64,000 bases of DNA from Pleurodeles waltl (Eukaryota > Chordata > Amphibia > Caudata > Salamandridae). The notes beneath the pieces were generated by a model. It saw nothing but the letters and a program-made list of their open reading frames with translations, made no database searches and was not told where the DNA came from. This document shows positions 11,494-23,393 of the stretch, piece after piece. The stretch lies in assembly GCF_031143425.1 (NCBI RefSeq), contig NC_090445.1, positions 1,195,144,691 to 1,195,208,690 on the forward strand. The letters are read 5' to 3'. Numbering within the stretch: the first letter of the stretch is position 1; each line of letters starts with the position of its first letter. The position numbers and the translations under genes were made by a program.

Positions 11494-11620
11494 CAGTGGT
11501 TCCCAACCTTTTGTCTTCTGTGGACCCCCACTTTATCATTCCTGGACCCCGCGGGGACCCCCACTGAATGATTATTGGAATCCGGTGACCCGCCCCTCCT
11601 CCCCCCCCCACGAATGACCA
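11494..11620 (+). mobile_element. hAT-like terminal fragment
   Basis: CAGTGGTTCCCAACCTTTTG at 11494 resembles the terminal repeat of many vertebrate hAT elements, followed by alternating GGGGACCCCC-type phrases. No matching inverted end with an 8-bp duplication was found, so only one end is called. The right limit is arbitrary. Confidence 0.5.
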
Positions 11621-12529
11621 CGGCGATTACAATAATAAACGCTGTACAACAAGGGTAATGGGTTTCTAACTTTAATGATGCTGCATCGTTCTGTTTGAGG
11701 ACGGTAAATAATCCCGAAAACAACATTGATCAGTAATGCATAACATTATGTCGTTAAAATCATAAGTAGTAGTCTAAACATAGGTAAATACATCTTCATA
11801 TGTAATGGTCACATCCACATATAAATATGAAAACGTCTATGTGCAGGGAACTTTTATATACATTAAATAGCGACACTTGAATAGAATAATTCCAAAGCAG
11901 CTTCACTAAAAGGCTACTGCAGTGCTTGCTTCAGACATCGAGCGTAGGAAGCAGATTATTATAATCTCTTAATATGAGTAGATAGATGAGTCATTGTGTA
12001 TTTAGTGTAGACAGTATGTCATTGCATAGTGGTGTTTTGCAGGTTATTCGTGAGTTCATTATCGGGAAGGTTGCATGTACACTTTTATAGTTAATACATT
12101 TCCTTTTATGTAGAAACCCAGGGAAGAGCGCGATTTCGCACTGGACAGACCTCACTTTTGTTTTGCTAACAGAATAAAATCTGGGCCGCTCTGTTGTACA
12201 TATGCCTGAAAGTGTTTATAATTGAAGAATATCGTTCCAGAAAAGAGCTTGGCTGAGGGCAGCATGGAAAGCTGTTTGATTCCATGTATGGACCTGTTTT
12301 TGCAAAGCTATTTGGGCATGTAAGTAGGGAGTACACCATCCGTTAACAGAGCTGCTATTCAGTGGCATTTCTCATTATTAAGGTAGTGTGGAAGCTGTGG
12401 CTGGGATTGCTGGCTGGGAGTCCCTTCAGTTTCCTAACTGTACAGATGTTGAAGACATGATTACAGTGGATGGCAAAGAAGCATGTCATCCGGACGTTGC
12501 ACTCCGTCATACTGCTAGAAGCTAACAAG
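11621..12529. other. Unassigned repeat-like DNA
   Basis: About 900 bp without a credible frame, terminal repeats or tandem structure. It may be the interior of the hAT-like element that starts at 11494 or unrelated intergenic DNA. Confidence 0.4.
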
Positions 12530-13160
12530 GCTCAGATGGAAAGGTTCAGTGAGAGGAGCACAGCCATGCAGTGTTCAAATGGAACGGGACAGTGAGGAAA
12601 GCATAGCCATAGAGTTCAACAACTAGTCCCAGCTCTCCTGGATCATGTAGAAGTGAACAGTGAGAGGCGTACAGTCATGGAGTGCACCAGTCAGCCTCAG
12701 CCTTCTGGGCTCAGACAGAAGGTGGCATTGAGGGAAGCACAGCCACAGACTGCACCAGTCAGCCTAAGTATTCTGGGCTCAGACAGAAGAGGACACCGAG
12801 GGAAACTCAGCCGTAAAGTGCACCAGTCAGCCTCGGCCTTCTGGGCCCAGACGGAAGAGGACACTGAGGGAAACTCAGCCGTAAAGTGCACCAGTCAGGC
12901 TTAGCCTTTTAGGCTTAGACAGAAGAGGACACTGAGGGAAGCACAGCCACAGAGTGCACCAGTCCGCCTCAGCCTTCTGGGCTTAAACAGAAGGGGACAC
13001 TTAGGGAAACTCAGCCGTAAAGTGCACGACTCAGCTTTAGCCTTTTAGGCTTAGATAGAAGAGGACACTGAGGGAAGAACATCCACAGAGTGCAACAATC
13101 AGCCTCAGGGTTCTAGGCTCAGACAGAAGAGGACATTGAGGGATGCACTAATTAGCCTCA
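12530..13160 (+). repeat. Minisatellite, 68-bp unit, about nine copies
   Basis: TGCACCAGTCAGCCT-type anchors fall at 12683, 12751, 12819, 12887, 12955, 13023 and 13091, exactly 68 bp apart each time. More diverged units precede (about 12573 and 12615) and a shortened unit follows (13144). Unit text runs through a CTTCTGGGCTCAGACAGAAG hairpin-prone phrase. The frames over it (12653-12904 plus, 12697-12891 minus) are repeat translations, not genes. Confidence 0.93.
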
Positions 13161-14614
13161 GCATTCTGCCAAAAGAGTAGTCTGATAAAAGAGTTGCACT
13201 CAATGAACCCAAGAGTGTAAAACATCTTATGCTTTCCGCAAAATGTCTTGTTAACCCCATTAAGTTTCTGTTCATTACTGAAAAGAGTCCACAGTATCCA
13301 TAGCCGTCTCATTGTAGGATAATATTATTGGGGGTGTGGCAGTGTGCTAATGAGGTATGTGACAGCCTAACAAAGTCACTGTGCTTCATTGTGCTTCCCC
13401 AGCCTATTAGCTGTGCATCTCTTTCCTCACTGACCAGCCACTGCACAGAGTGCCCAAGACCAGTGGAGTACACATGGTCAGCCTTTGCTAATATCCATGG
13501 GGCTGCCACATTAGATAGAAAACTGCAGTACATCTGACTGTTGTTGCCTTACCTTTTTCTGACTTACTTCCACGTGACCCCTTATTCTACTCCATATGTA
13601 GACTTACCTTATTCAGGTGTACAACAAATGTACTAATTCTAGCAACAGTGCACACGTCTCGGAAGAACAGTAACAAAATTAAAATCATGAGTATCATTAC
13701 CACTGTCACAACCTCCTCAAATATATATATATATATATTCAGGTTTTATTTTCTGCCATGACCCACAATTGCATATACACCAATGGACCGCATTTTTTGA
13801 CACTCAACAGAAACAAAGATTTGCTGTCTTTTCAACTCACCTGATAGAAACACAAATACTTCACATAGCCACGGATTTTTAAATCCTGAGGAGCCAGCAT
13901 ATCCGCTGTATAGCAAGGCCACATAGCATTTATTCCAAGGAAATTCCAAAAAAGAACTGTGAGGGCATTGATAAAGAAAAGCTTCCTTTAGTAAATAAAA
14001 AAAGAGCCACCGATCTCTGATAAGCAGGAACATGGGCATTCTTGTTAAAGTGCTTGAATATTGCGGCTGAGTAGCAGTGTATGAACCACCAAAATCATTA
14101 GATTTTGGAGTTTTCCAAAAAGCCCATGTACTGCAAACCTATCCCCTCTACATCAGTACCATGAGTCCTCATTTCCCTGAAATGCTGAGTGAATACCTAA
14201 AGATTACCCTTCTTCTGAGGTATCTTTGTATACTCAGTTGTCTCTTGGGTGACTAAGGCCCAGACCCTCACCTATGCTCTGCCTGATAAACCTGTCTACC
14301 TGTTTCTTAGGGTTCTGAATCTAGATTGTCAGCTACTTCTCAACTCAAGTACCTTGGAGTCCCACCCTGTGACACGTTGAATTTGCAAAAATCAACAAGA
14401 AGTCTCATCTTTCACCAGAGGGCTGTGGACCACATACCATAAGATGCCAGGCTGGGAAGCAGGGAGTGTTTCCTGCCACTTGGTGCTTGGTATGGAGCCC
14501 TATCCCTCGTGGCATAAGGCTTTGATTACTCAAAAACAACATATCTATTTGAGCAGAACGGCTTTGCTGTTGAATGCATCATCAGACAATATACAGACCT
14601 CATTTAAAAACTCC
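13161..14614. other. Unassigned region with a short TA run
   Basis: Holds a (TA)8-like run at 13721-13738. A 97-codon minus-strand frame (13746-14039) has a hydrophobic, Phe/Leu-rich start and no motif I recognise; it lacks a supporting context and is not called a gene. The remainder shows no tandem or terminal repeat structure. Confidence 0.4.
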
Positions 14615-14910
14615 GGCCCTCATTACGAGTGTGGTGGCCGTGGACCTGGCGGTAAAGACCACCGCATTACAAGTAGGCTGGTTTGGCTGAAGCCAAACCT
14701 CCACAACGCCGCCCAAGCCCGCACCGGTGGTGAGCTCCTCCGGGCCAGCAGCAGGCCCCAGACCACCGGCTGTATTAGGAGGCAGCATACTACCAGACTT
14801 TTTGCTGTGGTCGCCCCACCACGAAAAGCCTGGCGGTAACACACCCTGCGACAGGAATACCCACTCCTGTCGCCGGCACACACACCCCCATGCGTCCACA
14901 CCATGACCTA
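14615..14910. mobile_element. Harbinger-like MITE fragment (GGCCCTCATTACGAGT end)
   Basis: Begins GGCCCTCATTACGAGTGTGG, the same terminus as the elements at 9583 and 28694. Contains a GGTTTGGCTGAAGCCAAACC hairpin near 14678-14700. The right inverted terminus is missing, so the element is truncated. Confidence 0.7.
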
Positions 14911-15529
14911 GAGCAGCAGTAAATTCAAGAGCTCAGTCTCATGATATCTCTGATTCCTCGAAGTGTGACAGTTTTTGATTAAACATTTACAGGGAAAGAG
15001 AAGAACTGATTCTCCAAGGGAAAAAAGTTGGCCAGTTGTTTATAGACTTTTGGTTCAGCCATTTTGAAAGGAGTGATGAGTAAATACTCTACAAGAAAGT
15101 AAAGAAATATAAAAACAGTTCCCTTGCAAATAGGTCTCTATATTCCCTAGCTAATCAGATACATTGTCAGCAAAGACTGTTATTTAGCTGCATTGGGACA
15201 ATATTTCTTGCTTAATTAGTACAAATCAGCAAATTGAGTGTTAAGCTACCGTTACTGTGGGTGAGGCAGCCAGATACTCCTTTTATATTCATTTTCCAAA
15301 AACAGAGAGGTGGAACCTGGGGAACATAAACTAACATAACGTGTCTGAGAAAAAATAATGAATTTGTCAGTTCCTGTCTTGAAATAGTCTTGCTCGCCAG
15401 AACAAACAACAACCAGAAGCAACTGCAAGGCTATCACTTAAAAAAATTATAAAAATACAAAATACCAAAACGAAGCACTCTAATGATATCACATAAACAT
15501 TTGCATGTTAAAGATTACTAGATAATCAG
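14911..15529. other. AT-rich DNA without recognised features
   Basis: No repeat structure or plausible coding region was seen; short minus-strand frames at 15212-15437 have no recognisable motif. Confidence 0.35.
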
Positions 15530-15890
15530 TATTAGAAACTGGGTTATTGTTTGACTGGGGCATGAGCCCTGGTCAAGTAGCAACTACAGCCCTAGTGAAG
15601 GTACGGTACAGGCAGACTCTAAATTAACCTTTGTTCATTCTCTGGTAGATTGGCACAGAGCAGTTAGGCTTAACTTAGAGCAATGTTTTAAGCATTTGTG
15701 CAACACTTCAAAGAGTAAAATAAAGTGAAACCACCACACAAAAAGATCCCATACTAGGTTAGACAAATAGATATCAATGTAACAAATAAAACAAGACCAA
15801 AATGACAAAAATCCAACAAGTGGAACTGGAGGTATTGAGTTTTAAGTACAAAAAAGGACCAAGAAGCACAAAGCACTATTGGGAATGTGA
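15530..15890 (+). mobile_element. Partial TGTTAGAAACTG-type element, plus orientation
   Basis: ATTAGAAACTGGGTT near 15530 followed by GGCTTAACTTAGAGCAATGT (15668) and CATTTGTGCAACACTTCAAA (15693). The same phrases appear on the opposite strand at 41340-41290 and 41497-41480 in the 38149-41497 element, so this is a diverged 5' piece of the same superfamily. No right end was found. Confidence 0.65.
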
Positions 15891-17815
15891 ACGCTGAATT
15901 TATTACTAATGAATTTTATGTATTTTGGATTAAGAATCTGCAAAGAATTTGACTAATATAGAAAATAATGTGTGACTTGGAATATGTGGCCACTTGAGTG
16001 GCCGTCATAAATACTTAATGCTTTAAAAAAATGCTTATTAGTATTAATTGAAGTATATGTATTGATAAAATTGTAGTAGTGTGAGAGATTAATGGTTACA
16101 TGTTATGTATTTGCTTATTAATTATAGGCCTTAAGTTAGCAACGTTTTGGGCCTAAGCTGCACAGCCTCATATTAAGCTGCACTGTTTAATAAAATCGTG
16201 GGAATGTATGTCTATAGAAGTCAATTCATGTATTGTTCACACTGTGTTGACCAAACGTTAGCAGATGTCTTAAACTTTCTCATGAGAACTGCTTGCTAGA
16301 ATGTCTTGTATTAGTATTTGTACATTGTAGACTTTGATGGGTGATAGAGCGATGTTACCAGGAGCTAACAATGGACACACTGATTGGAGAACTGATGGAT
16401 ACAAAAAGGTTACCTGACAAGTCTGACCATGGGAACAGGAGAAGAGGAGCCAATCATCTCCATGTAAAAAAGACAGTTTAGTTATATCTTAGATTTGGGT
16501 TTTTATTTTTATTGGACTAATTGTAAACATGCGATTTCTGACCAATGGCGATGAGGGAAGTTCTTTAGATGATTTTAACTTAGCCCGACTGCACAGAGGG
16601 AGAAGAGGCTTATTCTATTCTATTTGAGGAGCTGAACATTTCCTGATGATTTATTTTCTATCTTTAACTTTATTGCTTAAAATTCTGATGCTGAGTGCTG
16701 ATCTCTTAGATACTATTTTTTAAATGGTTCAGAGGCTGCTGATAGACCCCTGGGTCATCCCCTTTCACTGCATGTTGCTGAAGCTGACCTAACTGATGTC
16801 CAACTGACGAAGATAATAACAGCTTGCTGATCCATATGAGGAGAGGTATAACAAAATGCTATTGTTCTTGTTGTGGGTTTGTTCTCTGTTAGGTACCAAC
16901 TGCTATTTTCAGAGCCATAGTCAGATGTTTTTCCAAATTAACTTTGACTAAAATTGTTTTTCATGAAGCCCAAACATGCTATTCTAATCTGAAGGTTAGT
17001 TAGGGAGACCCAGAAAATGCTAACAAGGTATTATTAACAAATCTGATGTTGGTCATTTTCTGAATCTAGATGTATGCTGTTTCTGTTGCGCAATTGTTCT
17101 TGCTTTTAATTTGTACTGTGATTCTTGAACGCTTAACTGTCAATGCATTAGCTAAATTGAGATTCTTTAGAAGGTTTGGTCAACTGGTGTTGTTTACCAC
17201 TTGGTTTTTAGTCTAATTTATATGATATTAGCATTGTTAATATAGGAAAATAAACATTCTAACTTTTACATAAAGGTGTGGTTATTCATGTTTGTGTGAA
17301 GATTACTGACTCCACAGAATATTTTATGATGTTTTTTGATTGTGGTGATGTAATTGCATCGTATTTGAGACATATAGTGGAATCACTTTAAGCGTAGTCA
17401 AACAGTCAATTGAACCTCTAACGCGTCCCCTTATAAATTAACAATAAAAGACCAAATAAGGACAGACGCGCTAACTGTATACCTGGTTGCACCAGATCGG
17501 GACAAGGTCAGACGTTCAGGCCTACTACAATGGAGCGCAGGTTTGCTACAGGGATTCAGTTAGGCCAGCTGAACCAAAGTACCTTAAATCTTAGGTTGCA
17601 GAGTGTTTCGTGGATCAGCGCCGAAGATGTGTCACGAAGCCAAGGCAATGCATCACTTCCGAGATGCGGCAAGGCTGCAGTGTGAGGTTTTGGTGCATTA
17701 ACATCCAGGGTCCTGTCAATGGGGCTTATGATAAACCAGCCGGTGTCGAGGATGCGTTGCACAGTCAAGGCGATGCATCGGCTTCGATGAGATCTGTGAC
17801 TGGGGGGTGAATGTT
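15891..17815 (+). other. AT-rich non-coding repeat, possibly an LTR-like sequence
   Basis: About 1.9 kb with no coding frame. AATAAA at 17251 followed by a short T-rich stretch gives a poly(A)-signal-like layout, and the phrase GGCCTTAAGTTAGCAACG (16128) is familiar to me from newt repeats. No paired copy, primer-binding site or target duplication is present in the window, so a solo LTR is only a suggestion. 17450-17815 is slightly GC-richer with repeated GCGATGCATC-type words. Confidence 0.35.
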
Positions 17816-17989
17816 TGATTTGTTCTGCATTCCACCCATCATCTATTGTTTTTGTGTTTGTTGCCCTAAGTGGGAAGAGTATGCCCCCTCAATGCACAGT
17901 TTTTTTCGTCAGAAATGTTACTACAAATATTACGTTGATATTATCAGTGATGTTATCAAAGATCTCATGAGTGCTGTAATTTGTGGGGT

Positions 17990-19560
17990 AATTAGCAATG
18001 CATGGCTAGGACGGGAGTTATAGTTACCTTAGGGAACGAGTTATACTTACTTGAGATAACTCTAACTATAACTGGTGAATTTCTATGGTTTCCTATGTTT
18101 AAAAAGTGAACCTAACTATAACATCTCTGTAACCTTTAATTTTTAAGTGGATTTCTGTTTTTCAAATTCTGTTTCCTGACTATAACATCCCTGTAACCTT
18201 TGGTATTTGTAGTGATATATCCATACTTTGGGAAGTAGCAGGAGCCGGCCCTGGGGGGTGGCAGTCCCGAGGGCCATGTATGGCTCCAATTGGGAAGCTG
18301 CATGCCCCCTCTCCATGTTTTCTTTTTCCCCAGGAGGTGGTGGTCCCTGGAGCCAGGGGTCCATAGGACCCCCCCACATATTTTTTTATATATGTTGCCC
18401 CAGGGAGGTTGTTGTGCCCGGGGCGCGTGGGGCTGAATACTTTAAATGCATAGCCCTGAGGACGTGGCAATCCCCGCTGCTAGGGTGGTCCCCAGGGCAC
18501 GGAGAGGGGTCTGCTGGACCCCCCATTATATTATTAAAGTTCTAGCCCCAGGGGTTTGGTGGTCCACAGGAGGAGGGGGAACAATGCGCCTCCAAGAAAC
18601 TTTCTAAACATAGCCCCGGGGGAGGTGGTGGTCCCCAGGGCACGGGCGGTCTACTGAACCCCCCATTATGTTCTTAAAGTTCGAGCCCCTGGGAGGTGGT
18701 GGTCCCTGGGGCATGGGAAGGCATGAGCTCCCCGTATATTTAGTAATCATAGCCCCGGGGAGGTTGTGGTACCAAGGGTCATTGAAAGCCCTTGGAAGTA
18801 GCTACTGCACTACCCTCATGATTTTACATTGCAAATGCCCCTGGAGCCTGGCCCACCCGGGGCTAATTAAACTAAAAGCGTGGGGGCTCACGCCCTTTTT
18901 TAAAAACATTTTGGTGGATCCACACATCCAAAACAGAGTTCGCAGAGAACTTTAAAAAAATGCTTTTTAGCCTTGGTGGGATCACAGGGGGGCCCTGGAT
19001 CAAGGCTAGGGGCTTCGGGTAAAAGTACCATGCCCCTTTTTGTTTTTTTTGTTTTTTCGTTTTTGCTATTATTTGGGGACTTGGCTGAAGCTGATTCTCA
19101 AAATGGCTGCCATCACTTATTGTTTGAGGTGCTGGCAGCCAATCAGATCTCAGCAAGAGTTCTCGCTGGATCTGTGGCCCTAGATAAACAATTTTTTCTC
19201 TTTAATAACTCAAAGACTGCTGAACAACTTTACACTAAATAGAAAAGGGTGATCTGTGGACCAAAAGCAACCCTTTTGACAAATTTGGTGAAATTCTGTG
19301 CAGCAGTTCGGGGTGCATGCGTTTCTAAAGAGTCTATGGGAATTATCATGGGAAACACACTTATTTTGACTCCTCCTTTTTCTCGGCCCCCACTTCACGG
19401 ACCATCCCGAAATTTTTCATGCACAACAAGACCCACATTGACACTGTTTTTGGAAAATTTCATGAAGATTTGTCAAACGGTGGCAAAGATATCAGCAAGT
19501 CAAAAAATGGATATTTGGTCTTAACTATAACTATTTTCTGGCGATGCCAGTAGGTTAAAA
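17990..19560 (+). repeat. Large interspersed repeat, copy A
   Basis: Three blocks recur in the copy at 20942-23300: a TATAGTTACCTTAGGG block (18018-18180; partner 22102-22250), a ~70-bp sub-repeat array (18330-18800; partner 21130-21650), and a 300-bp block (about 19195-19520; partner 22955-23250) with shared words such as CAGCAGTTCGGG and TTTGTCAAACGGTG. Copy A ends at a TA microsatellite. Block order differs between the two copies. No protein motif was seen. Class is unknown. Confidence 0.7.
18330..18800 (+). repeat. ~70-bp sub-repeat array, copy A
   Basis: Diverged units centred on GGGAGGTGGTGGTCCC(T/C)GGGG recur about every 68-73 bp (about 18335, 18405, 18555, 18620, 18693, 18760). Each is followed by a purine/pyrimidine-rich GGACCCCCC and T-run. 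The array matches the one at 21130-21650. Confidence 0.8.
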
Positions 19561-19567
19561 AAAAAAG

Positions 19568-19570
<3 letters not shown>

Positions 19571-19642
<72 letters not shown>
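19571..19642. repeat. (TA)n microsatellite
   Basis: About 72 bp of uninterrupted TA at the right edge of large repeat copy A. Confidence 0.98.
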
Positions 19643-19645
<3 letters not shown>

Positions 19646-20303
19646 TTTTCCTCTAGGGATTATGTATATTGTGTTTGTAAATGAATTTTTTTAAAGTGAA
19701 GATTCATTAAAAAAAATGAATGTGCTACTTGTCATTTAAAGAGGCCGACCTACAGGTCTAAGAGGCTACAATCTACCTGAAAAACGGTAACAGTAGAGTT
19801 AAAGCTCAGTTTTATATCTGTTCACTGATATAGTTGATTGGATTTTGCATACCATTGGCAAGGAGAAAAATTTAATTCTGTGGAGCTTACATATCCACCT
19901 TTTAAATAATGCAGGAATACGCTACTAAGAGGTGAATCATTATTCAAACATTTTTTACACAAATAAAAAACTCCACAGTTTCAGCAAATCCCTAAAACCT
20001 AATAGAGGATGTGAAAGAACCACTAAAGTGAAAAGGAAGTTATAAAAATCATATTTCTAATATTTGGCCAGGGGGTATATCGACTTCAAAGAATTATTTC
20101 AGGTGCGCCTGGATTTAACTTATTTTCTAACCATGGTATTAAAAATATATGGAAGAAATGTTAAAAGGTAAGTAGTAAACTGTACTTAGTTACAGTCTAA
20201 TATGAAGGGCGTAGAGATATCTTAAAAGTATGATGCCCACATTTTGATACTATGGTTTTAAGATTCATTACTGCCTTTAGCACCATATTGTGAGTTATTT
20301 TAG
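19643..20303. other. AT-rich DNA, nothing recognised
   Basis: No frame, terminal repeat or tandem structure of note. Confidence 0.4.

Positions 20304-20356
<53 letters not shown>
20304..20356. repeat. (CA)n microsatellite
   Basis: About 26 uninterrupted CA units. Confidence 0.98.
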
Positions 20357-20357
<1 letters not shown>

Positions 20358-20876
20358 GAGCCCATAAACACATGCAGCCTGATTTATAAAATGCATTTTG
20401 TAGCACAAGTGATATTACTTATTTACTACAAAATGCAATTCAAAGACCTACAGATGGAGATCTCTATCGCTCCTAGCTGTTAAGTACAGAGATTTCCGAC
20501 ACAGAGAGCAGATGTCTGTACATGTATGTACTGTTTTGTAGCAAATAGGGAAAGGATCAGGGAGTGGTAGGAAAATTGTGTGATAATTACTCAAAAAATG
20601 GCTGAAGGTAAGGGAAAAATAAGTAGGGCAGTGTGAAGGTCATTCTAATACAAAAATCACACCAGGGAAAATGTAATACCAATGCAATCCACAAAATACA
20701 CTTCTAAAGTTTCTACAGTCCTAAGGGTGTCAAAACAGGCTTGAATGTATCTTATCTCAGCCTTGAAATATGTCAAACATCATACATGGCCAACCACTGG
20801 TGCTGCATCATGCTCCCATAGACAACAATGAAAGCTTGAAATTACACCAACAACCATCATAAATTAATGTTAAATG

Positions 20877-20877
<1 letters not shown>
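20357..20877. other. AT-rich DNA, nothing recognised
   Basis: No credible gene or repeat structure between the CA and TA microsatellites. Confidence 0.4.

Positions 20878-20942
<65 letters not shown>
20878..20942. repeat. (TA)n microsatellite
   Basis: About 64 bp of uninterrupted AT/TA immediately left of large repeat copy B. Confidence 0.98.
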
Positions 20943-20943
<1 letters not shown>

Positions 20944-21129
20944 AGATGGAGCCTGTGGGACCATGGGGGCCTAGAGGCTCCCTTCGTTGTCCCCATAACT
21001 TTAGACAGGGTGCCCTGGGTACCCAGTTACATGTGGCTGGGCCATGGGGATGGGGTCCCCAGGGCCGAAATCGGCCCAGGGAGGGGGGACACATGGCCCC
21101 TCTCTGTTTAAAAAAAAGAAAGCGTTTGG

Positions 21130-21650
21130 CCTCAGGGAGGTTATGTTCCCCAGTGCCTGGTGGGGTCTTTGTGCCTCCCCTTTATATAATTTAAAGATAG
21201 TCCCATGGATGTGTTGGTCTCTGGGGCCTGTAGGGGGTGCGCGGCCCCCCCATATTATTTTAAAATGTAGCCCTAGAGAGATGGTGGTCCCCGGGGCCAG
21301 AGGGGGTCCGTGTGGCCCCCATATACTTTTTTTGATGCTGTTCCGGGGAGGTGGTGGTCCCCGTGAAACAGAGGGGCTGCATGGTACCACTAAGTTTTTT
21401 TTCATTTTGTAACCCCAGGGAGGTGGTGGTCCCTGGGGCCTGGGAGGGTCTGTGCGGCCCCCCATATATTTTTTTAAGTTGTCCTGGGGAGGTGGTGGTC
21501 TCCAGGGGGTCTGTGAGGCCCCCTGTATATTTTTTAATGTTGGCTGAGGGAGGTTGTGGTCCCCAGGGCCCGGGAGGGGTTTTCATGGCCCCCCAAAAAA
21601 TGTTATTAGGTAGCGCCGGTAAGGTGGTGGTCCCTGGGGCCCTTGCAACC
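21130..21650 (+). repeat. ~70-bp sub-repeat array, copy B
   Basis: GGTGGTCC falls at 21283, 21353, 21425, 21494, about 21555 and 21626, a period of roughly 61-72 bp. Units carry GGGGCC-rich phrases and a poly-T spacer. Long frames on both strands (21001-21465, 21044-21412) are array translations. Confidence 0.85.
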
Positions 21651-22389
21651 CCCTAATTATATATATTTAATGTTGCCCCATTTAAGCTCCAAAGCCCTTC
21701 GGCCATGCATGGCACGGGATTTGGAGCTTAAAGGGGGTTGACAGGCCCTGTGGGCAACCATCACTGCGAACGGCCAAAGTCTGTGTGTGGTGCAGGATTG
21801 GTGTGGTTACAAGGGGTTGGCCACAGGCCAGTCCCAGTGGTCAACTCCTGCCGTGAGCGGACAAAGGTTCGTTATGTCGCAGGGTTGGTGTAGTGAAAGA
21901 GGGTTGCCGCAGGGCCTTGCATGGCCTCCAGCTTCGGCCGTGCACGCCAGTAGTCGGATTAACATAAATTATTAAAATTACCTTATGTTAAAATAACCTT
22001 AAAAAATCACTGAAAAAAACAAAGGTTACAGGACGTTAAAATTAAGAAATATAATTTAAAAAAACATAGAAATTCACTGGAAAAAAACAAAGGTTACAGG
22101 CACAAGTTATAGTTACCTTAGGGCCAGGTTATAGCTACTTGAGATAACCATAACTGCTGAGTTTCTATTGTTGTGTATGAGTAAATTCAGAACCTAACTA
22201 TAATGTCCCAGTAAGCTTTGTTTTTTTCAGTGCATTTATATTTTTTATTAACCTAAAGTAATTTTAATTACAATACATTGTTTCAACCCAAGCCGTGCAT
22301 GGACTTTGAACGTGAGCAGCGGCGGTTGGTAGCAGACCCTGCGTCCAAGCCCTTATGACCACCCAGCAGAGGTTGTCCACAGGGCCTAT

Positions 22390-22560
22390 CTATGTCAGTG
22401 GATCTGTGAATGGTTGGGTGAGTGTCTGAGTGGGTCTGAAAGTGGGTGTGTGAGTCTATAAGTGGGTCTGAGTGGGAGCATGAGTGTCTGAGTAGGTATG
22501 TGAGTTGGCACATGAGTCGCTGAGTGCGTGCATGATCGAATTAGTGTATGAATGAGTCTG
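22390..22560 (+). repeat. Degenerate GAGTGGGTCT/GAGT-rich simple repeat
   Basis: Irregular repeats of GTGAGTGTCTGAGTGGGTC-type text, derived from a GAGT/GTCT tetramer. The minus-strand frame at 22283-22513 is its translation. Confidence 0.8.
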
Positions 22561-22584
22561 TGAATTTAAAACATTTTGTTTTGT

Positions 22585-22672
22585 GCATATTCGCGAATAT
22601 TTGAAAATATTCTTGAATATTAAAGGATAGCTTAGAATATCCTCGAATATTCAAGGATATTCGTGAATATCG
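22585..22672. repeat. Cluster of GAATATTC palindromes
   Basis: Five or more copies of (C)GAATATT(C/T) alternate with their complements in under 90 bp, so the segment can fold on itself. It contains alternating GAA and TTC units at short spacing, which formally resembles a heat-shock element, but the family-internal AT palindrome explanation is simpler. Confidence 0.7.
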
Positions 22673-23298
22673 CCCGTGGTGAAGAAAATCATTTTAAACC
22701 CATACTTTGACCCTAAGACACTCCTATATCACATCCCTGAAGTCAGGATACCTCCACCCTGACCCCTTATACCCTTTATCATTTCTATTTTCAGCCCCTC
22801 AGCTCTCGGATAACATAAAATGGCAATTCTAGTCAGGTTGTGGCCAGCCAGTTATAGTGCTTCTATTTGCGCGTGCATTCGCAAAAATTCACAACTTTTC
22901 ACAATTTATTAGGGAAGGATCCACGTCCATAGATATTAACGTTTATTTTCCCTTACCTCAAAAACAACTGAACAGGTTTACATAAGCGGAATCTGCATAC
23001 AGAAAAGTAGCTTTCTGCCAAATTTTGTGTCATTCCATCCAGCAGTTCGGGCTGTAGTCATGTCTGACGGTCCTATGGGAAACTCAACTTGTTTGTTCCC
23101 CTCCCCCCCTTTTTCTCAGCCCTGGCTTGATGGATCACCCCAAAACTTTCCATGCGCAACAAGAATCACTGGGGCACTTTGTTAGGAAAACTTTGTGAAG
23201 ATTCGTCAAACGGTGCCAAAGATATAGGCAAGTCAAAAAACTCTTTTTCTATGGAAACTTCATCCTACCTATAACTACCTACTGGCAACCGGCAGTAG

Positions 23299-23345
23299 AT
23301 TGTGTATATATGTGTATATATATCTATATATATAGATATATATAT
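23299..23345. repeat. Imperfect TA microsatellite
   Basis: TATATATGTGTATATATATC-type run at the right end of large repeat copy B. Confidence 0.9.
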
Positions 23346-23393
23346 AATAGACCTTTCAGGGTTAGAGTGACATATAAATTATCTAAAAAAAAG

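Larger units (their letters stand above)
20943..23300 (+). repeat. Large interspersed repeat, copy B
   Basis: Second copy of the family at 17990-19560, in the same orientation but with more DNA between the ~70-bp array and the 300-bp block (21660-22950). The right end reads CTACCTACTGGCAACCGGCA, a near-palindrome, before an imperfect TA run; copy A ends with the related GGCGATGCCAGTAGG. The insert between array and block contains a GAGT-rich tract and a GAATATTC cluster. No protein motif was seen. Confidence 0.7.

Noticed and set aside
12653..12904. 83-codon ORF resembling a repeat protein
   Set aside because: Its repeats are the 68-bp minisatellite read in one frame; 68 is not a multiple of 3, so the frame does not even repeat consistently.
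13746..14039. 97-codon minus-strand ORF as a small membrane protein
   Set aside because: No start context, family motif or conserved neighbour; a repeat origin is more likely.
21001..21465. 154-codon minus-strand ORF
   Set aside because: It is a translation of the ~70-bp GGTGGTCC sub-repeat array.
22385..22560. Possible telomere-like or CRISPR-like repeat
   Set aside because: Units are irregular GAGT/GTCT-based words with no fixed repeat-spacer pattern and no TTAGGG.
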